From the NCBI GenBank assembly GCA_910577075.1, contig CAJTKV010000057.1, positions 1 to 9,663 on the forward strand: a stretch of 9,663 nucleotides of DNA, given 5' to 3'. The notes beneath the pieces are model-generated. The model saw nothing but the letters and a program-made list of their open reading frames with translations. It did no database searches and was not told the origin of the DNA. Both the position numbers and the translations under genes were made by a program. Positions 1-6,619 of the stretch are shown here, piece after piece (position 1 is the first letter of the stretch; every line of letters starts with the position of its first letter). The DNA comes from an uncultured Bacilli bacterium. Its GTDB lineage: Bacteria; Bacillota_I; Bacilli_A; RF39; UBA660.

Positions 1-38
1 TTTACTCTTTTGTTGCACTTGACTTTTTAATTTAGAAA
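1..38. other. Flank downstream of xseB; possible IS end
   Basis: This short stretch after the xseB stop codon holds no gene and no terminator hairpin that I can see. On the plus strand, positions 10-30 (TTGTTGCACTTGACTTTTT and neighbours) remind me of the terminal sequence of Gram-positive IS30-family insertion sequences. That resemblance is from memory only. There is no transposase in the window and no partner repeat, so an ordinary intergenic spacer is equally possible. Confidence 0.25.
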
Positions 39-266
39 TTATTCCGCTACTTCAAAATCTTCAAGTTCGCCATTTTCCTGAAGTATCTTATTGACTGCTT
101 CCGTAGCATTTGCTAATTTATCATTGCATATTTTAACAATTTTCATAGCTTCTGTATACTTCGCTATCGTATTTTCTAAATCCGTAGTTCCATTTTCTAA
201 TTCTTTAACAATTACTTCTAAATCAGCAATTAATTCTTCAAATTTTTTTTCTTCTGTTTTCGCCAT
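39..266 (-). CDS. xseB: Exodeoxyribonuclease VII small subunit
   Basis: XseB is the small subunit of cytoplasmic exonuclease VII, which degrades single-stranded DNA from both ends into short oligonucleotides; several copies bind each XseA. The 75-residue protein has the usual length. It shows the family pattern of two amphipathic helices: a K-x-F-E-E-L start (residues 8-12), then L-E-x-I-V-x-x-L-E-x-G-x-x-x-L-E (about 16-31), and a second helix with a Y-x-E-A-M-x-x-V-x-x-C motif (about 37-47), ending in an acidic tail. The start is one base after the xseA stop, and an AAGGAG Shine-Dalgarno site lies inside the last xseA codons, so the two are translationally coupled. Catalysis lies in XseA, so this protein has no active site of its own. 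Identification is secure from sequence pattern plus context. Confidence 0.96.
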   Translation of the reverse strand: MAKTEEKKFEELIADLEVIVKELENGTTDLENTIAKYTEAMKIVKICNDKLANATEAVNKILQENGELEDFEVAE

Positions 267-267
267 A

Positions 268-1536
268 TTATTTTACTCCTTCTACAACAGCATCTATTTC
301 GCCATCTAATAATTTTATATTTAATTTATCACTTACTTTGACATCTTTGCTATTAGTTATAACTTTATTATTAACCTTTGTTACTGAATACCCCTTAGAT
401 AAAACACTTAAAGGATTTAATAATTCCAACTTATTAATCACTAGTTCCAATGTATTATTATATTTAACAAACAAATCTAAGGGATTTAATAATATTCGCT
501 TGCTCTTTAAATTATTGAATTTAGTTGTTGAACTTTCCAATTTATAATTAACATTTTGACGTAATTGATTTATCAAAGTATCCAACTTTTGCTCCTTTAT
601 CTCAAAAGAAGCTAGGGGATTTGATAAGACATAACTTGTCGAAAGATTTGTTAAACTCTTACGAGTATGTTCTAACTTATTTCTAACATTAGCATTAACA
701 CGTATTTCTATTTGACGAATATAGTTTATCAAATCAACCATATTTGGTACAGCCATTTCCGCAGCACCCGTTGGCGTTGGTGCTCTTAAGTCGGCCACAA
801 AATCGGCAATAGTAAAATCCGGTTCATGCCCAACAGCAGATATAATCGGAATTTTTGATGCAAATATGGCACGAGCGACGATTTCCTCATTAAAGGCCCA
901 TAAATCCTCAATTGATCCTCCACCGCGCCCAACTATTAAAACATCTAAATCAAATTCTTGCGCTTTTTCTATCTGTCTAACGACATCAAACTTGGCTTCT
1001 TCTCCTTGAACAAGAGAGGGAAAAAGAATGGTTTCACATAGCGGATATCTTCTTTTTATAGTACTTAAAATATCTCTTATAGCTGCCCCTGTTGGAGCTG
1101 TTACTATGCCAATTTTATTTGGGAACTTAGGAATAGGTTTCTTTAATTCCGGAGCAAACAATCCCTCTTCAAAAAGTTTATTTTTTAATTCTTCAAACTT
1201 TTTTAGAAGATCTCCATTGCCGGCAAGAGTCATCTTATCGACATATACCTGATAACCGCCATTAGGTACATACACGCTTATTCTTCCATCTATTAAAACC
1301 TCATCGCCATCTTTAGGTTCAAAATTTAGATGACTAGCACTTGACGAAAACATAACGGCACTGATGCGCGATTCTTCATCCTTTAAGGTAAAATATAAAT
1401 GCCCTCTAGTATGTCCTTTAAAGTTAGATATTTCAGCACGAATATGAACTATTTGACATTCTACTTTCGAATCAAGGAAATTTTTGATTGCCTGATTATA
1501 CTGCGTAACAGTATAATATTTTACTTCTTCATCCAT
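268..1536 (-). CDS. xseA: Exodeoxyribonuclease VII large subunit
   Basis: XseA is the catalytic and DNA-binding subunit of exonuclease VII, which trims single-stranded DNA during repair. Numbered from the chosen start, the protein has 422 residues, near the family norm. It has an N-terminal OB-fold DNA-binding domain (about 7-105; E-I-S-N-F-K and H-x-Y-F-T-L-K-D), and a central catalytic domain with the G-R-G-G-G-S-I-E-D-L-W-A-F-N-E-E motif (203-218) and S-A-V-G-H-E-P-D-F-T (233-242). A C-terminal helical region follows with three L-x-N-P-L repeats and the usual S-K-G-Y-S-V motif. An in-frame ATG seven codons upstream (1557) would give 429 residues. I prefer 1536: homologues begin only a few residues before the T-V-T motif, an AAAGGA site lies 9 bases upstream of it, and the upstream ATG sits inside the -10 element of the apparent promoter. 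xseB follows after one base. Confidence 0.96.
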   Translation of the reverse strand: MDEEVKYYTVTQYNQAIKNFLDSKVECQIVHIRAEISNFKGHTRGHLYFTLKDEESRISAVMFSSSASHLNFEPKDGDEVLIDGRISVYVPNGGYQVYVDKMTLAGNGDLLKKFEELKNKLFEEGLFAPELKKPIPKFPNKIGIVTAPTGAAIRDILSTIKRRYPLCETILFPSLVQGEEAKFDVVRQIEKAQEFDLDVLIVGRGGGSIEDLWAFNEEIVARAIFASKIPIISAVGHEPDFTIADFVADLRAPTPTGAAEMAVPNMVDLINYIRQIEIRVNANVRNKLEHTRKSLTNLSTSYVLSNPLASFEIKEQKLDTLINQLRQNVNYKLESSTTKFNNLKSKRILLNPLDLFVKYNNTLELVINKLELLNPLSVLSKGYSVTKVNNKVITNSKDVKVSDKLNIKLLDGEIDAVVEGVK

Positions 1537-1545
1537 ATTTTCACA

Positions 1546-1551
1546 TCCTTT
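1546..1551 (-). promoter_or_regulatory. Shine-Dalgarno site that supports the xseA start at 1536
   Basis: AAAGGA lies 9 bases upstream of the ATG at 1536. The alternative upstream ATG at 1557 also has an AGGA about 10 bases before it, so ribosome sites alone do not decide. The promoter position does, because the predicted transcript begins at about 1549 and would lack the upstream ATG. The resulting leader is very short, with the ribosome site at its extreme 5' end. Confidence 0.55.
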
Positions 1552-1555
1552 ATCC

Positions 1556-1583
1556 ATTATATCACTTTCCTATATTATTTTAA
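1556..1583 (-). promoter_or_regulatory. Promoter of xseAB (extended -10)
   Basis: The minus strand shows TTAAAA (1578-1583), a 16-base spacer and a perfect TATAAT (1556-1561) preceded by TGA, an extended -10 element. The -35 matches the sigma-A consensus at four of six positions. It lies just downstream of the terminator of the preceding gene, which fits a separate xseAB unit. The last two bases of TATAAT are the first two of the upstream ATG at 1557. Confidence 0.7.
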
Positions 1584-1606
1584 CATAAGAACATTCGTTT
1601 GTATAT

Positions 1607-1637
1607 AAAAAAGCAATAAAAATAATTATTGCTTTTT
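1607..1637 (-). terminator. Intrinsic terminator of the phosphoesterase gene
   Basis: A perfect 12-base inverted repeat, AAAAAGCAATAA (1637-1626 on the minus strand) and TTATTGCTTTTT (1619-1608), flanks a 6-base loop, and the 3' arm runs into the U tract. The 5' arm contains the last codons and the TAA stop (1626-1628) of the gene it ends. The flanking A and T runs could let it work in both directions, but no plus-strand gene needs it. Confidence 0.85.
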
Positions 1638-3437
1638 CGGAGTTAACTTTTTTTGATAAACTATTGCTTTTTGACGCTTTAACGATTTTCTCGCATTTAG
1701 AGGAATAATTTCTACTTGCGAAACACATCCATCAGCATCGTATTCTATATGCAAATGAATAGCTCCATCCTGTCTAAAATCGCGAGTTAAAGAAGGACAA
1801 GAGAGAATTCCTTCAAGCGGAAAGAACTTATACTCATGAAAATGCCCAAAGATATTCATATACATATCTTCTGAATTAAAATCATTCTCATTATCATTAG
1901 AAAAATTCATTAATCCTCGTTTATATTCCTTTAAATTATTAAACTTTGCATCCGGATGATGAAGTCCAAAAGGTGTTCCATTAATGTCCAATATAGCATG
2001 ATTATGCCCCAGTGAAATATAATCGGGACGCATATCTTCAATTATTTTTAAAGTGCTCAAACGGTAACGGCGCAAAATTTCATCGTGATTTGCTCCCAAC
2101 AGATAATGTGTCATACCATTTTGATATGGCAATTTTTGTAAGATACTTTCCAATCTATTCTTAGCATCAATCGAATTTTGAGCACGAGTTAATCCTCCAT
2201 TCAATCGATAATCATAAAAATCTCCTAGATTAACTGTCATAGATATTCCATATTTTGCGCAATATTCTAATAGCATTTCAACTCTATTAAATAAATGATT
2301 ATCATCTAAATCATAAGCATGCCAATCAGAAGTTAAAAGAATGTTTGATACAGGTCTCTTTATAGAAGTTACCTTATAACATTCATGTTTAGGGGATACA
2401 ATACTATAAAGAGGCGCTCCATCTTTAGAAGATGTATCAATTACAACCTCATACTCTTCTCTAATATCTTTAAAAATGGCAAACAAATCAGCGCGATCAA
2501 CTAATAACTCTTTCTTAGCGAGTTCTCTTTCTAAATCATCAAAACTCATTGGCTTTTCCATCAATAGAGAAATAGCTGCTCTTAAAACCTTTTTCCTTAC
2601 GACATCGACATTATTCGATTTAGTAAGTGTCTTTAACCCTTTTTCTCTTTTCTTAAACTCTGCTACCTCTATTCGCAATTTATCTAATTCTCTTAGTTTA
2701 CTTTTTAGATCGGCGTTTTCTGCTTCGCTACTTTCTAACTGTTTATTCTTTTTTTCTACGACATGCTTCTCTTGATTGAGGGAATTCTCCAAACTGGTGG
2801 CTTTTTTCTCAAAAGCTCTCTTTTCATCTTTAAGACTTCTAACACGCCTTTCTGATTCATCAAGTCTTCTTTGAATTCCTTTTGTATCTTTATTAGCAGC
2901 ATATAAATCTCTTTTTAACTTTAGAACCTGTTCCCTTAAATCGGCATTTTCTTTATTTAAAGAGATAAATGAAGAAGTTATACTTTCCGTCAACTTTTGT
3001 TTTTTCTCTTCTTCACTTTCTTCTTCTAAAGGCTCATTTTCTTCAGTTTCTTCTTTTTCTTTCTCATCCGTTATGAAGACAAAGCTATCTATTCTCTCAA
3101 TAACGGCATTGATTTTATCATTACTTATATTATGTTTTGAAGCATATTCTGCATATTTTTCCTTTATGTTAATTATTTGGTTAATATATTCTTCATCAAC
3201 ACCGTATCCACAATCAGATAATTCATCTACTAAAGTACTAATTCCTACTAAGAGATTTAATATATATCCCTCTTTGCGCTTCATTTCCATAGATTTATTA
3301 AAAAGCTTAAGTAAAACTCCTAATAATTCATCCAAATTTACATATTTTCCTTCGGGGATTAATTCTTCGAAAGAATTTACGGGATAATCTTGCAAATATT
3401 TATTAATTATCATTAGTTCATACTGTCCAATTGCCAT
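1626..3437 (-). CDS. Coiled-coil / metallophosphoesterase protein
   Basis: This 603-residue protein has a C-terminal calcineurin-like metallophosphoesterase domain (about 364-580). The metal-site motifs are visible in order: S-D-W-H (370-373), G-D-F-Y-D (405-409), G-A-N-H-D (448-452), H-H (493-494) and G-H-F-H (531-534). All ligand-type residues are present, so an active two-metal hydrolase is expected. Before it come a helical N-terminal part (1-120), a glutamate-rich linker (124-146), a long charged coiled coil (about 150-268) and a possible winged-helix segment (about 280-348). No signal peptide or membrane segment is seen, so it is probably cytoplasmic. The gene has its own strong promoter, a strong AAGGGGTG ribosome site 6 bases before ATG, and its own terminator. 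The substrate is unknown: the coiled coil and possible winged helix suggest DNA or RNA, perhaps as a nuclease, but that is inference. I do not recognise a named family for the whole architecture. Confidence 0.88.
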   Translation of the reverse strand: MAIGQYELMIINKYLQDYPVNSFEELIPEGKYVNLDELLGVLLKLFNKSMEMKRKEGYILNLLVGISTLVDELSDCGYGVDEEYINQIINIKEKYAEYASKHNISNDKINAVIERIDSFVFITDEKEKEETEENEPLEEESEEEKKQKLTESITSSFISLNKENADLREQVLKLKRDLYAANKDTKGIQRRLDESERRVRSLKDEKRAFEKKATSLENSLNQEKHVVEKKNKQLESSEAENADLKSKLRELDKLRIEVAEFKKREKGLKTLTKSNNVDVVRKKVLRAAISLLMEKPMSFDDLERELAKKELLVDRADLFAIFKDIREEYEVVIDTSSKDGAPLYSIVSPKHECYKVTSIKRPVSNILLTSDWHAYDLDDNHLFNRVEMLLEYCAKYGISMTVNLGDFYDYRLNGGLTRAQNSIDAKNRLESILQKLPYQNGMTHYLLGANHDEILRRYRLSTLKIIEDMRPDYISLGHNHAILDINGTPFGLHHPDAKFNNLKEYKRGLMNFSNDNENDFNSEDMYMNIFGHFHEYKFFPLEGILSCPSLTRDFRQDGAIHLHIEYDADGCVSQVEIIPLNARKSLKRQKAIVYQKKLTPKKQ

Positions 3438-3462
3438 AGCCTCACCCCTTCTTTTGGCTATT

Positions 3463-3490
3463 ATTATAGCAAAGTATTGATAATTGTCAA
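3463..3490 (-). promoter_or_regulatory. Consensus promoter of the phosphoesterase gene
   Basis: The minus strand reads TTGACA (3485-3490), 16 bases, then TATAAT (3463-3468), both perfect sigma-A hexamers, with TGC just before the -10 making it an extended -10. Transcription should start near 3456, some 19 bases before the ATG. This is the strongest promoter in the window. The -35 lies inside a near-palindrome (3476-3491) that could be an operator. Confidence 0.88.
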
Positions 3491-3491
3491 T
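3476..3491. repeat. Near-palindrome over the -35, possible operator
   Basis: The 16 bases centred on TTGATAATTGTCAA form an inverted repeat in which seven of eight base pairs match. It covers the -35 of the phosphoesterase promoter, where a repressor would block RNA polymerase. No regulator gene is in the window, and a short A+T-rich palindrome can arise by chance. Confidence 0.3.
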
Positions 3492-3500
3492 GAATGAAAG

Positions 3501-3530
3501 AAAAAAAGCAACTTAATAAGAGTTGCTTTT
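3501..3530 (-). terminator. Intrinsic terminator of the ATPase/VWA operon
   Basis: A 10-base perfect stem, AAAAGCAACT (3530-3521 on the minus strand) with AGTTGCTTTT (3513-3504), encloses a 7-base loop and runs into a T tract to 3501. The stem begins within the last codons of the VWA-peptidase gene, and its TAA stop (3513-3515) lies in the loop and the first base of the 3' arm. Confidence 0.9.
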
Positions 3531-4703
3531 AAGCCTCTTTCGCTTGCGAATTGGAACATCTATCCAGCCCTCTTTGACGAAAATATAGTCGACCTTTTTC
3601 TTCTTAAAGTTCGGATCAAATCTCTCTGGACCAATTTCATTTAAAATAATCCATAAAACCCCTGGACTTTCATCGGGATAAATCCACTCCCCATCAGTTA
3701 TTATTATTTTGTTATCCACATTGTCAGAGAATGTCTGAGCCATTTTTATAAAATCATTTGAACCTCTTCCCACAATTTGCAATTTATCAATATCATCTTC
3801 AGTACGAATTTCGTGCCAACCATAAAATTTCACATCAAAGAATCCGACTCTTATATGACTGTTGCCTAAGATATTTTTGCATTCGCGCAAGATAGCTTTT
3901 ATCTTAGCCATTTGCATCGATCCACTGCTATCGATGATTATTTCACTTTCCGACTCCGACTCTTCTGGCTTTTCTTCTTTTCTTATAACTCCGTCTTTTT
4001 CTACTTCAAAAAAACTCGTTACGGTCTCACTAGGAGCAACTATTTTATTCACCAAAAGACTCTCCCAAGAAACCAAAGGTTTAGCTTTACCCACTTTGAC
4101 ACTTGGAAATTCAAGACCCAAAGACACTTGTGCTTCTTCGGTATTAATTTGTAACTCTCTTTGATAATCCTCTAACATGCTATCGCAAATAGCATTATTT
4201 TCATCCATTAACTCTTGAAGATCCCGATTGTACATCTCTTGAATTGTATCATCAAGATTTTTTAACTCTTCGTGATAGGTATTAAGTTGCATCCATTCCT
4301 TAATCTCATCAATTATCGGCAAGTATTTCATATATAATTCCTCAACCGAATAATCCAAAGCATCGGGAATATTAACAAATCCATTTGGCATCGTCATACC
4401 ACTTCTAATGAGCATTTGATTTATTATCGCATCTTCAACAAAATTCAACAAATCAGGGTCTTTCCCCACATTTCGGAATAAATGATTAAGGACAATATGC
4501 ATAATTTCATGAGCAACTATAAACTCTCTTTCATCTGGTGTATAATCGTCAAAAAACTCTTTTTTATAGTAAATAACCGTTCCCGTTGTATATGCTGGCG
4601 CGTTAACAGGACTTGCCGTATAGACAAATTTAATATTCGCTATAACATTGCCAAATAAGGGAAATCTAATTAGAAGATTTCTTACTATATCATCAACATT
4701 CAT
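3513..4703 (-). CDS. HExxH metallopeptidase with VWA-like domain
   Basis: This 396-residue protein has the layout of the DUF2201/COG3864 group: an N-terminal putative zinc metallopeptidase and a C-terminal von Willebrand A-like domain. The peptidase part shows H-E-I-M-H-I-V-L-N-H (65-74), giving HExxH with a further His, followed by N-F-V-E-D-A-I-I-N (87-95), which matches the group's W-N-x-A-x-D-x-x-I-N pattern. A Glu-rich helical middle follows (about 130-190). The VWA-like part has the metal-site D-S-S-G-S (258-262), G-R-G-S-N-D (312-317) in place of the usual Thr loop, and I-T-D-G (335-338). The C terminus is strongly basic. No signal peptide is seen, so it is cytoplasmic. Its start overlaps the end of the AAA+ ATPase gene by 11 bases, so the two are translationally coupled and probably form one ATPase/VWA machine, as known for MoxR-VWA pairs. 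The substrate is unknown; peptidase activity is predicted, not shown. Confidence 0.9.
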   Translation of the reverse strand: MNVDDIVRNLLIRFPLFGNVIANIKFVYTASPVNAPAYTTGTVIYYKKEFFDDYTPDEREFIVAHEIMHIVLNHLFRNVGKDPDLLNFVEDAIINQMLIRSGMTMPNGFVNIPDALDYSVEELYMKYLPIIDEIKEWMQLNTYHEELKNLDDTIQEMYNRDLQELMDENNAICDSMLEDYQRELQINTEEAQVSLGLEFPSVKVGKAKPLVSWESLLVNKIVAPSETVTSFFEVEKDGVIRKEEKPEESESESEIIIDSSGSMQMAKIKAILRECKNILGNSHIRVGFFDVKFYGWHEIRTEDDIDKLQIVGRGSNDFIKMAQTFSDNVDNKIIITDGEWIYPDESPGVLWIILNEIGPERFDPNFKKKKVDYIFVKEGWIDVPIRKRKRLKSNSY

Positions 4704-6534
4704 GACTTACTAACCTTTTACTAGGATTACTCGCTGTCTCGCGATAAATTCGCATAATTCTCTCACTATTATCTTTTGACCACTCATAATCAAAAACGGC
4801 TAAAAATTCATGACCGAATGTTTTGACAAATTCTCTTACTTTATCGAAATTCTCATCATCTACCGCACTTAGACATATCGTACTATACCACATAATAGAC
4901 GGATCCTTTGGCACTTCATCTGGCGATATTTCATCATTTAAAACGGCATCTATAGTTACGAGATTTATCTTACAGAATTTGATAAAGTCTTGTGTTAAGT
5001 CTTCTCCAATAAAGGCACGAAGAACTTGAGGATTATTGCTTTGATACAAAGCTTTTGATGCTAATTGCCATTTTCTTGGATCGGCATTTGGCGTTACTCC
5101 ATTATATTCCGTTCTTAATACCTTATCGCCATTGATGCGAATATAATCTATTATTGCTGGATGAATTGGCTTCTCAGTTTCTTTTCCCGCAAAGACTAAT
5201 TCTTTTCCCTCTCTTTTGCGTCTTAAAGCCCATTTTAACCATTCTTCCGAAGTCGTATTGATATAGACATGGGCAAAGCGACCAAATAGAGGTTGACTCA
5301 ACGCATTGGCTGATCGCGAATCGTTAACCTCATTTCCTGCAGCAATTACAACCGCATTATCTGGTAATTTAAGGCGAAAACCACTATTGGTTAAAGTCTT
5401 ATTAAGAGTAACTTCAAAAGCTACTTTCTGAACATCATTTTTCGCATTAGTCAATTCCTCTAAAAAGAGAATATGTAACTTATTAGGTTCTTTCTCACAT
5501 TTTTCACATAGGCTTTTATACCAATATGGTTCATAGAGAAAAAGTTCTTTCGAATTAAAATCCTTAGCAACAATTCCCGTAAATCCATCTGAACTCGTAC
5601 ATCCAAAGTCTACTAACTCTAAATCATTATCTAAGGCAACTATTCTTGCTGTTTTACCTGAACCTGGCTCTCCATGAAGAAAGACAGCTATATCGCTCAT
5701 TATGCATACCTCTAATATTTCTTCTTCGGATATAGGAGCAAAATTAAATCCATAGCGGTTGCTCGAAATATTATCATTTTGTTCAAACAAAAGAGATTGC
5801 TTTCCCTCGTTTATAGTAAATTCTCCATTTAAACTTTTCTTAAAATCTCCATTTAAGTAGGCATTTAAATCACTGTTGGGAAACTCTCTTGCATTTTTAT
5901 CATAATTACTGCCAAACATAATAATTGGTGAATAAAATAATCTGTTTTCTTCATCGGGAATTAAAGTTATAGATTCTACTTTTAAATAGACGTCTCTATT
6001 CTTATCCGTAATTGTTCCATCACTTAGCATAATATTATTAAGACGATTCGGAACTTTGACAAACTTAATGCCAAACACTTCCAATTCATCATATATTTTT
6101 CCACATATGCTATGCTGTTTTCCCGTTCTAACAATTAATTTACTTCTATCTTCAAATAGCTTATCTATAATCTGCGCTGTACGTCCCCCTAAAGCCGTTG
6201 AAGGATAATCGATAGCAAAGGAATAAATTTGGCTCTCGTCCAAACCCTCAATATCATCAAAAGATATAGCAATTCGCACTCCCGATTTGTAATCATAATT
6301 GTAGATGCGCGAAAAAATTCCCTTATTATTCATATAACCAGTACTTAATTTGCCTTTTTTTGTATCGGACCTTGTTTGAATAAACCAATAATCTCCAAAA
6401 CCTGTAGTTTTATCATAACTAACGCCATTTATACGCGCCAAATCAGAACAATAGACTTTTAGCCCATCAGTATTAAAAGATTCTTGATTTTTTAGATAGC
6501 TTTCTTTAAGTATTCCAATTTGATTTATCTTCAT
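4693..6534 (-). CDS. MoxR-like AAA+ ATPase with extra N-terminal domain
   Basis: The C-terminal half of this 613-residue protein is an AAA+ ATPase of the MoxR/dynein-related (AAA_5) type. It has Walker A G-E-P-G-S-G-K-T (288-295), Walker B L-H-I-L-F-L-E-E (353-360), a sensor-1 region A-A-G-N-E (398-402), an arginine-finger segment L-F-G-R-F (416-420) and a sensor-2-like D-P-R-K-W (485-489). Such ATPases remodel proteins together with a VWA partner, and a VWA-peptidase gene overlaps its 3' end. Residues 1-240 are not normal for MoxR. They hold Y-W-F-I-Q-T-R-S (49-56), G-V-R-I-A-I (85-90), S-D-G-T-I (171-175) and S-D-L-N-A-Y-L-N-G-D-F (221-231), like DUF6273-type domains of gut Firmicutes. I infer a recognition or scaffolding domain there. 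A strong AAGGAGAA ribosome site precedes the ATG by 6 bases, and the unit has its own promoter. TGA is the stop codon. Confidence 0.9.
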   Translation of the reverse strand: MKINQIGILKESYLKNQESFNTDGLKVYCSDLARINGVSYDKTTGFGDYWFIQTRSDTKKGKLSTGYMNNKGIFSRIYNYDYKSGVRIAISFDDIEGLDESQIYSFAIDYPSTALGGRTAQIIDKLFEDRSKLIVRTGKQHSICGKIYDELEVFGIKFVKVPNRLNNIMLSDGTITDKNRDVYLKVESITLIPDEENRLFYSPIIMFGSNYDKNAREFPNSDLNAYLNGDFKKSLNGEFTINEGKQSLLFEQNDNISSNRYGFNFAPISEEEILEVCIMSDIAVFLHGEPGSGKTARIVALDNDLELVDFGCTSSDGFTGIVAKDFNSKELFLYEPYWYKSLCEKCEKEPNKLHILFLEELTNAKNDVQKVAFEVTLNKTLTNSGFRLKLPDNAVVIAAGNEVNDSRSANALSQPLFGRFAHVYINTTSEEWLKWALRRKREGKELVFAGKETEKPIHPAIIDYIRINGDKVLRTEYNGVTPNADPRKWQLASKALYQSNNPQVLRAFIGEDLTQDFIKFCKINLVTIDAVLNDEISPDEVPKDPSIMWYSTICLSAVDDENFDKVREFVKTFGHEFLAVFDYEWSKDNSERIMRIYRETASNPSKRLVSHEC

Positions 6535-6562
6535 AAGCGATTCTCCTTAAAAGTCATCTATT

Positions 6563-6591
6563 ATAATACCACGATTAAATAAGATTAACAA
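6563..6591 (-). promoter_or_regulatory. Promoter of the ATPase/VWA operon
   Basis: The minus strand has TTGTTA (6586-6591), a 17-base spacer and TATTAT (6563-6568) preceded by TGG, an extended -10. The -35 matches consensus at four of six positions and the -10 at five. An overlapping TATAAT is shifted three bases but lacks a -35 at normal spacing. A separate promoter fits the terminator just upstream at 6596-6619. Confidence 0.72.
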
Positions 6592-6595
6592 TAAT

Positions 6596-6619
6596 AAAAA
6601 AAGACATGAAGACATGTCT
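6596..6619 (-). terminator. Intrinsic terminator of parE
   Basis: On the minus strand, AGACATG (6619-6613), a 4-base loop and CATGTCT (6608-6602) form a perfect 7-base stem followed directly by a T tract. The TAG stop of parE (6618-6620) overlaps the base of the 5' arm. Confidence 0.88.

Noticed and set aside
2476..2775. Plus-strand open frame of 99 codons
   Set aside because: It lies fully inside the coiled-coil part of the phosphoesterase gene, where low-complexity codons keep the opposite strand open. It is rich in Ser, Leu and Phe and has no convincing ribosome site.
3436..3461. Inverted repeat ATAGCC/GGCTAT around the ribosome site of the phosphoesterase gene, suggesting a start-masking RNA hairpin
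   Set aside because: The predicted transcription start near 3456 would leave out most of the 5' arm, so the hairpin would not form in the RNA.
4693..4695. TGA at the end of the ATPase gene as a recoded tryptophan
   Set aside because: Tryptophans in these genes use TGG, and the next gene starts across this stop in the usual overlapping style, so TGA is a normal stop.
1626..6534. One joint defence operon made of the ATPase, VWA-peptidase and phosphoesterase genes
   Set aside because: A strong terminator (3501-3530) and a separate consensus promoter split them into two units. Nothing seen ties them to phage defence beyond loose family associations.
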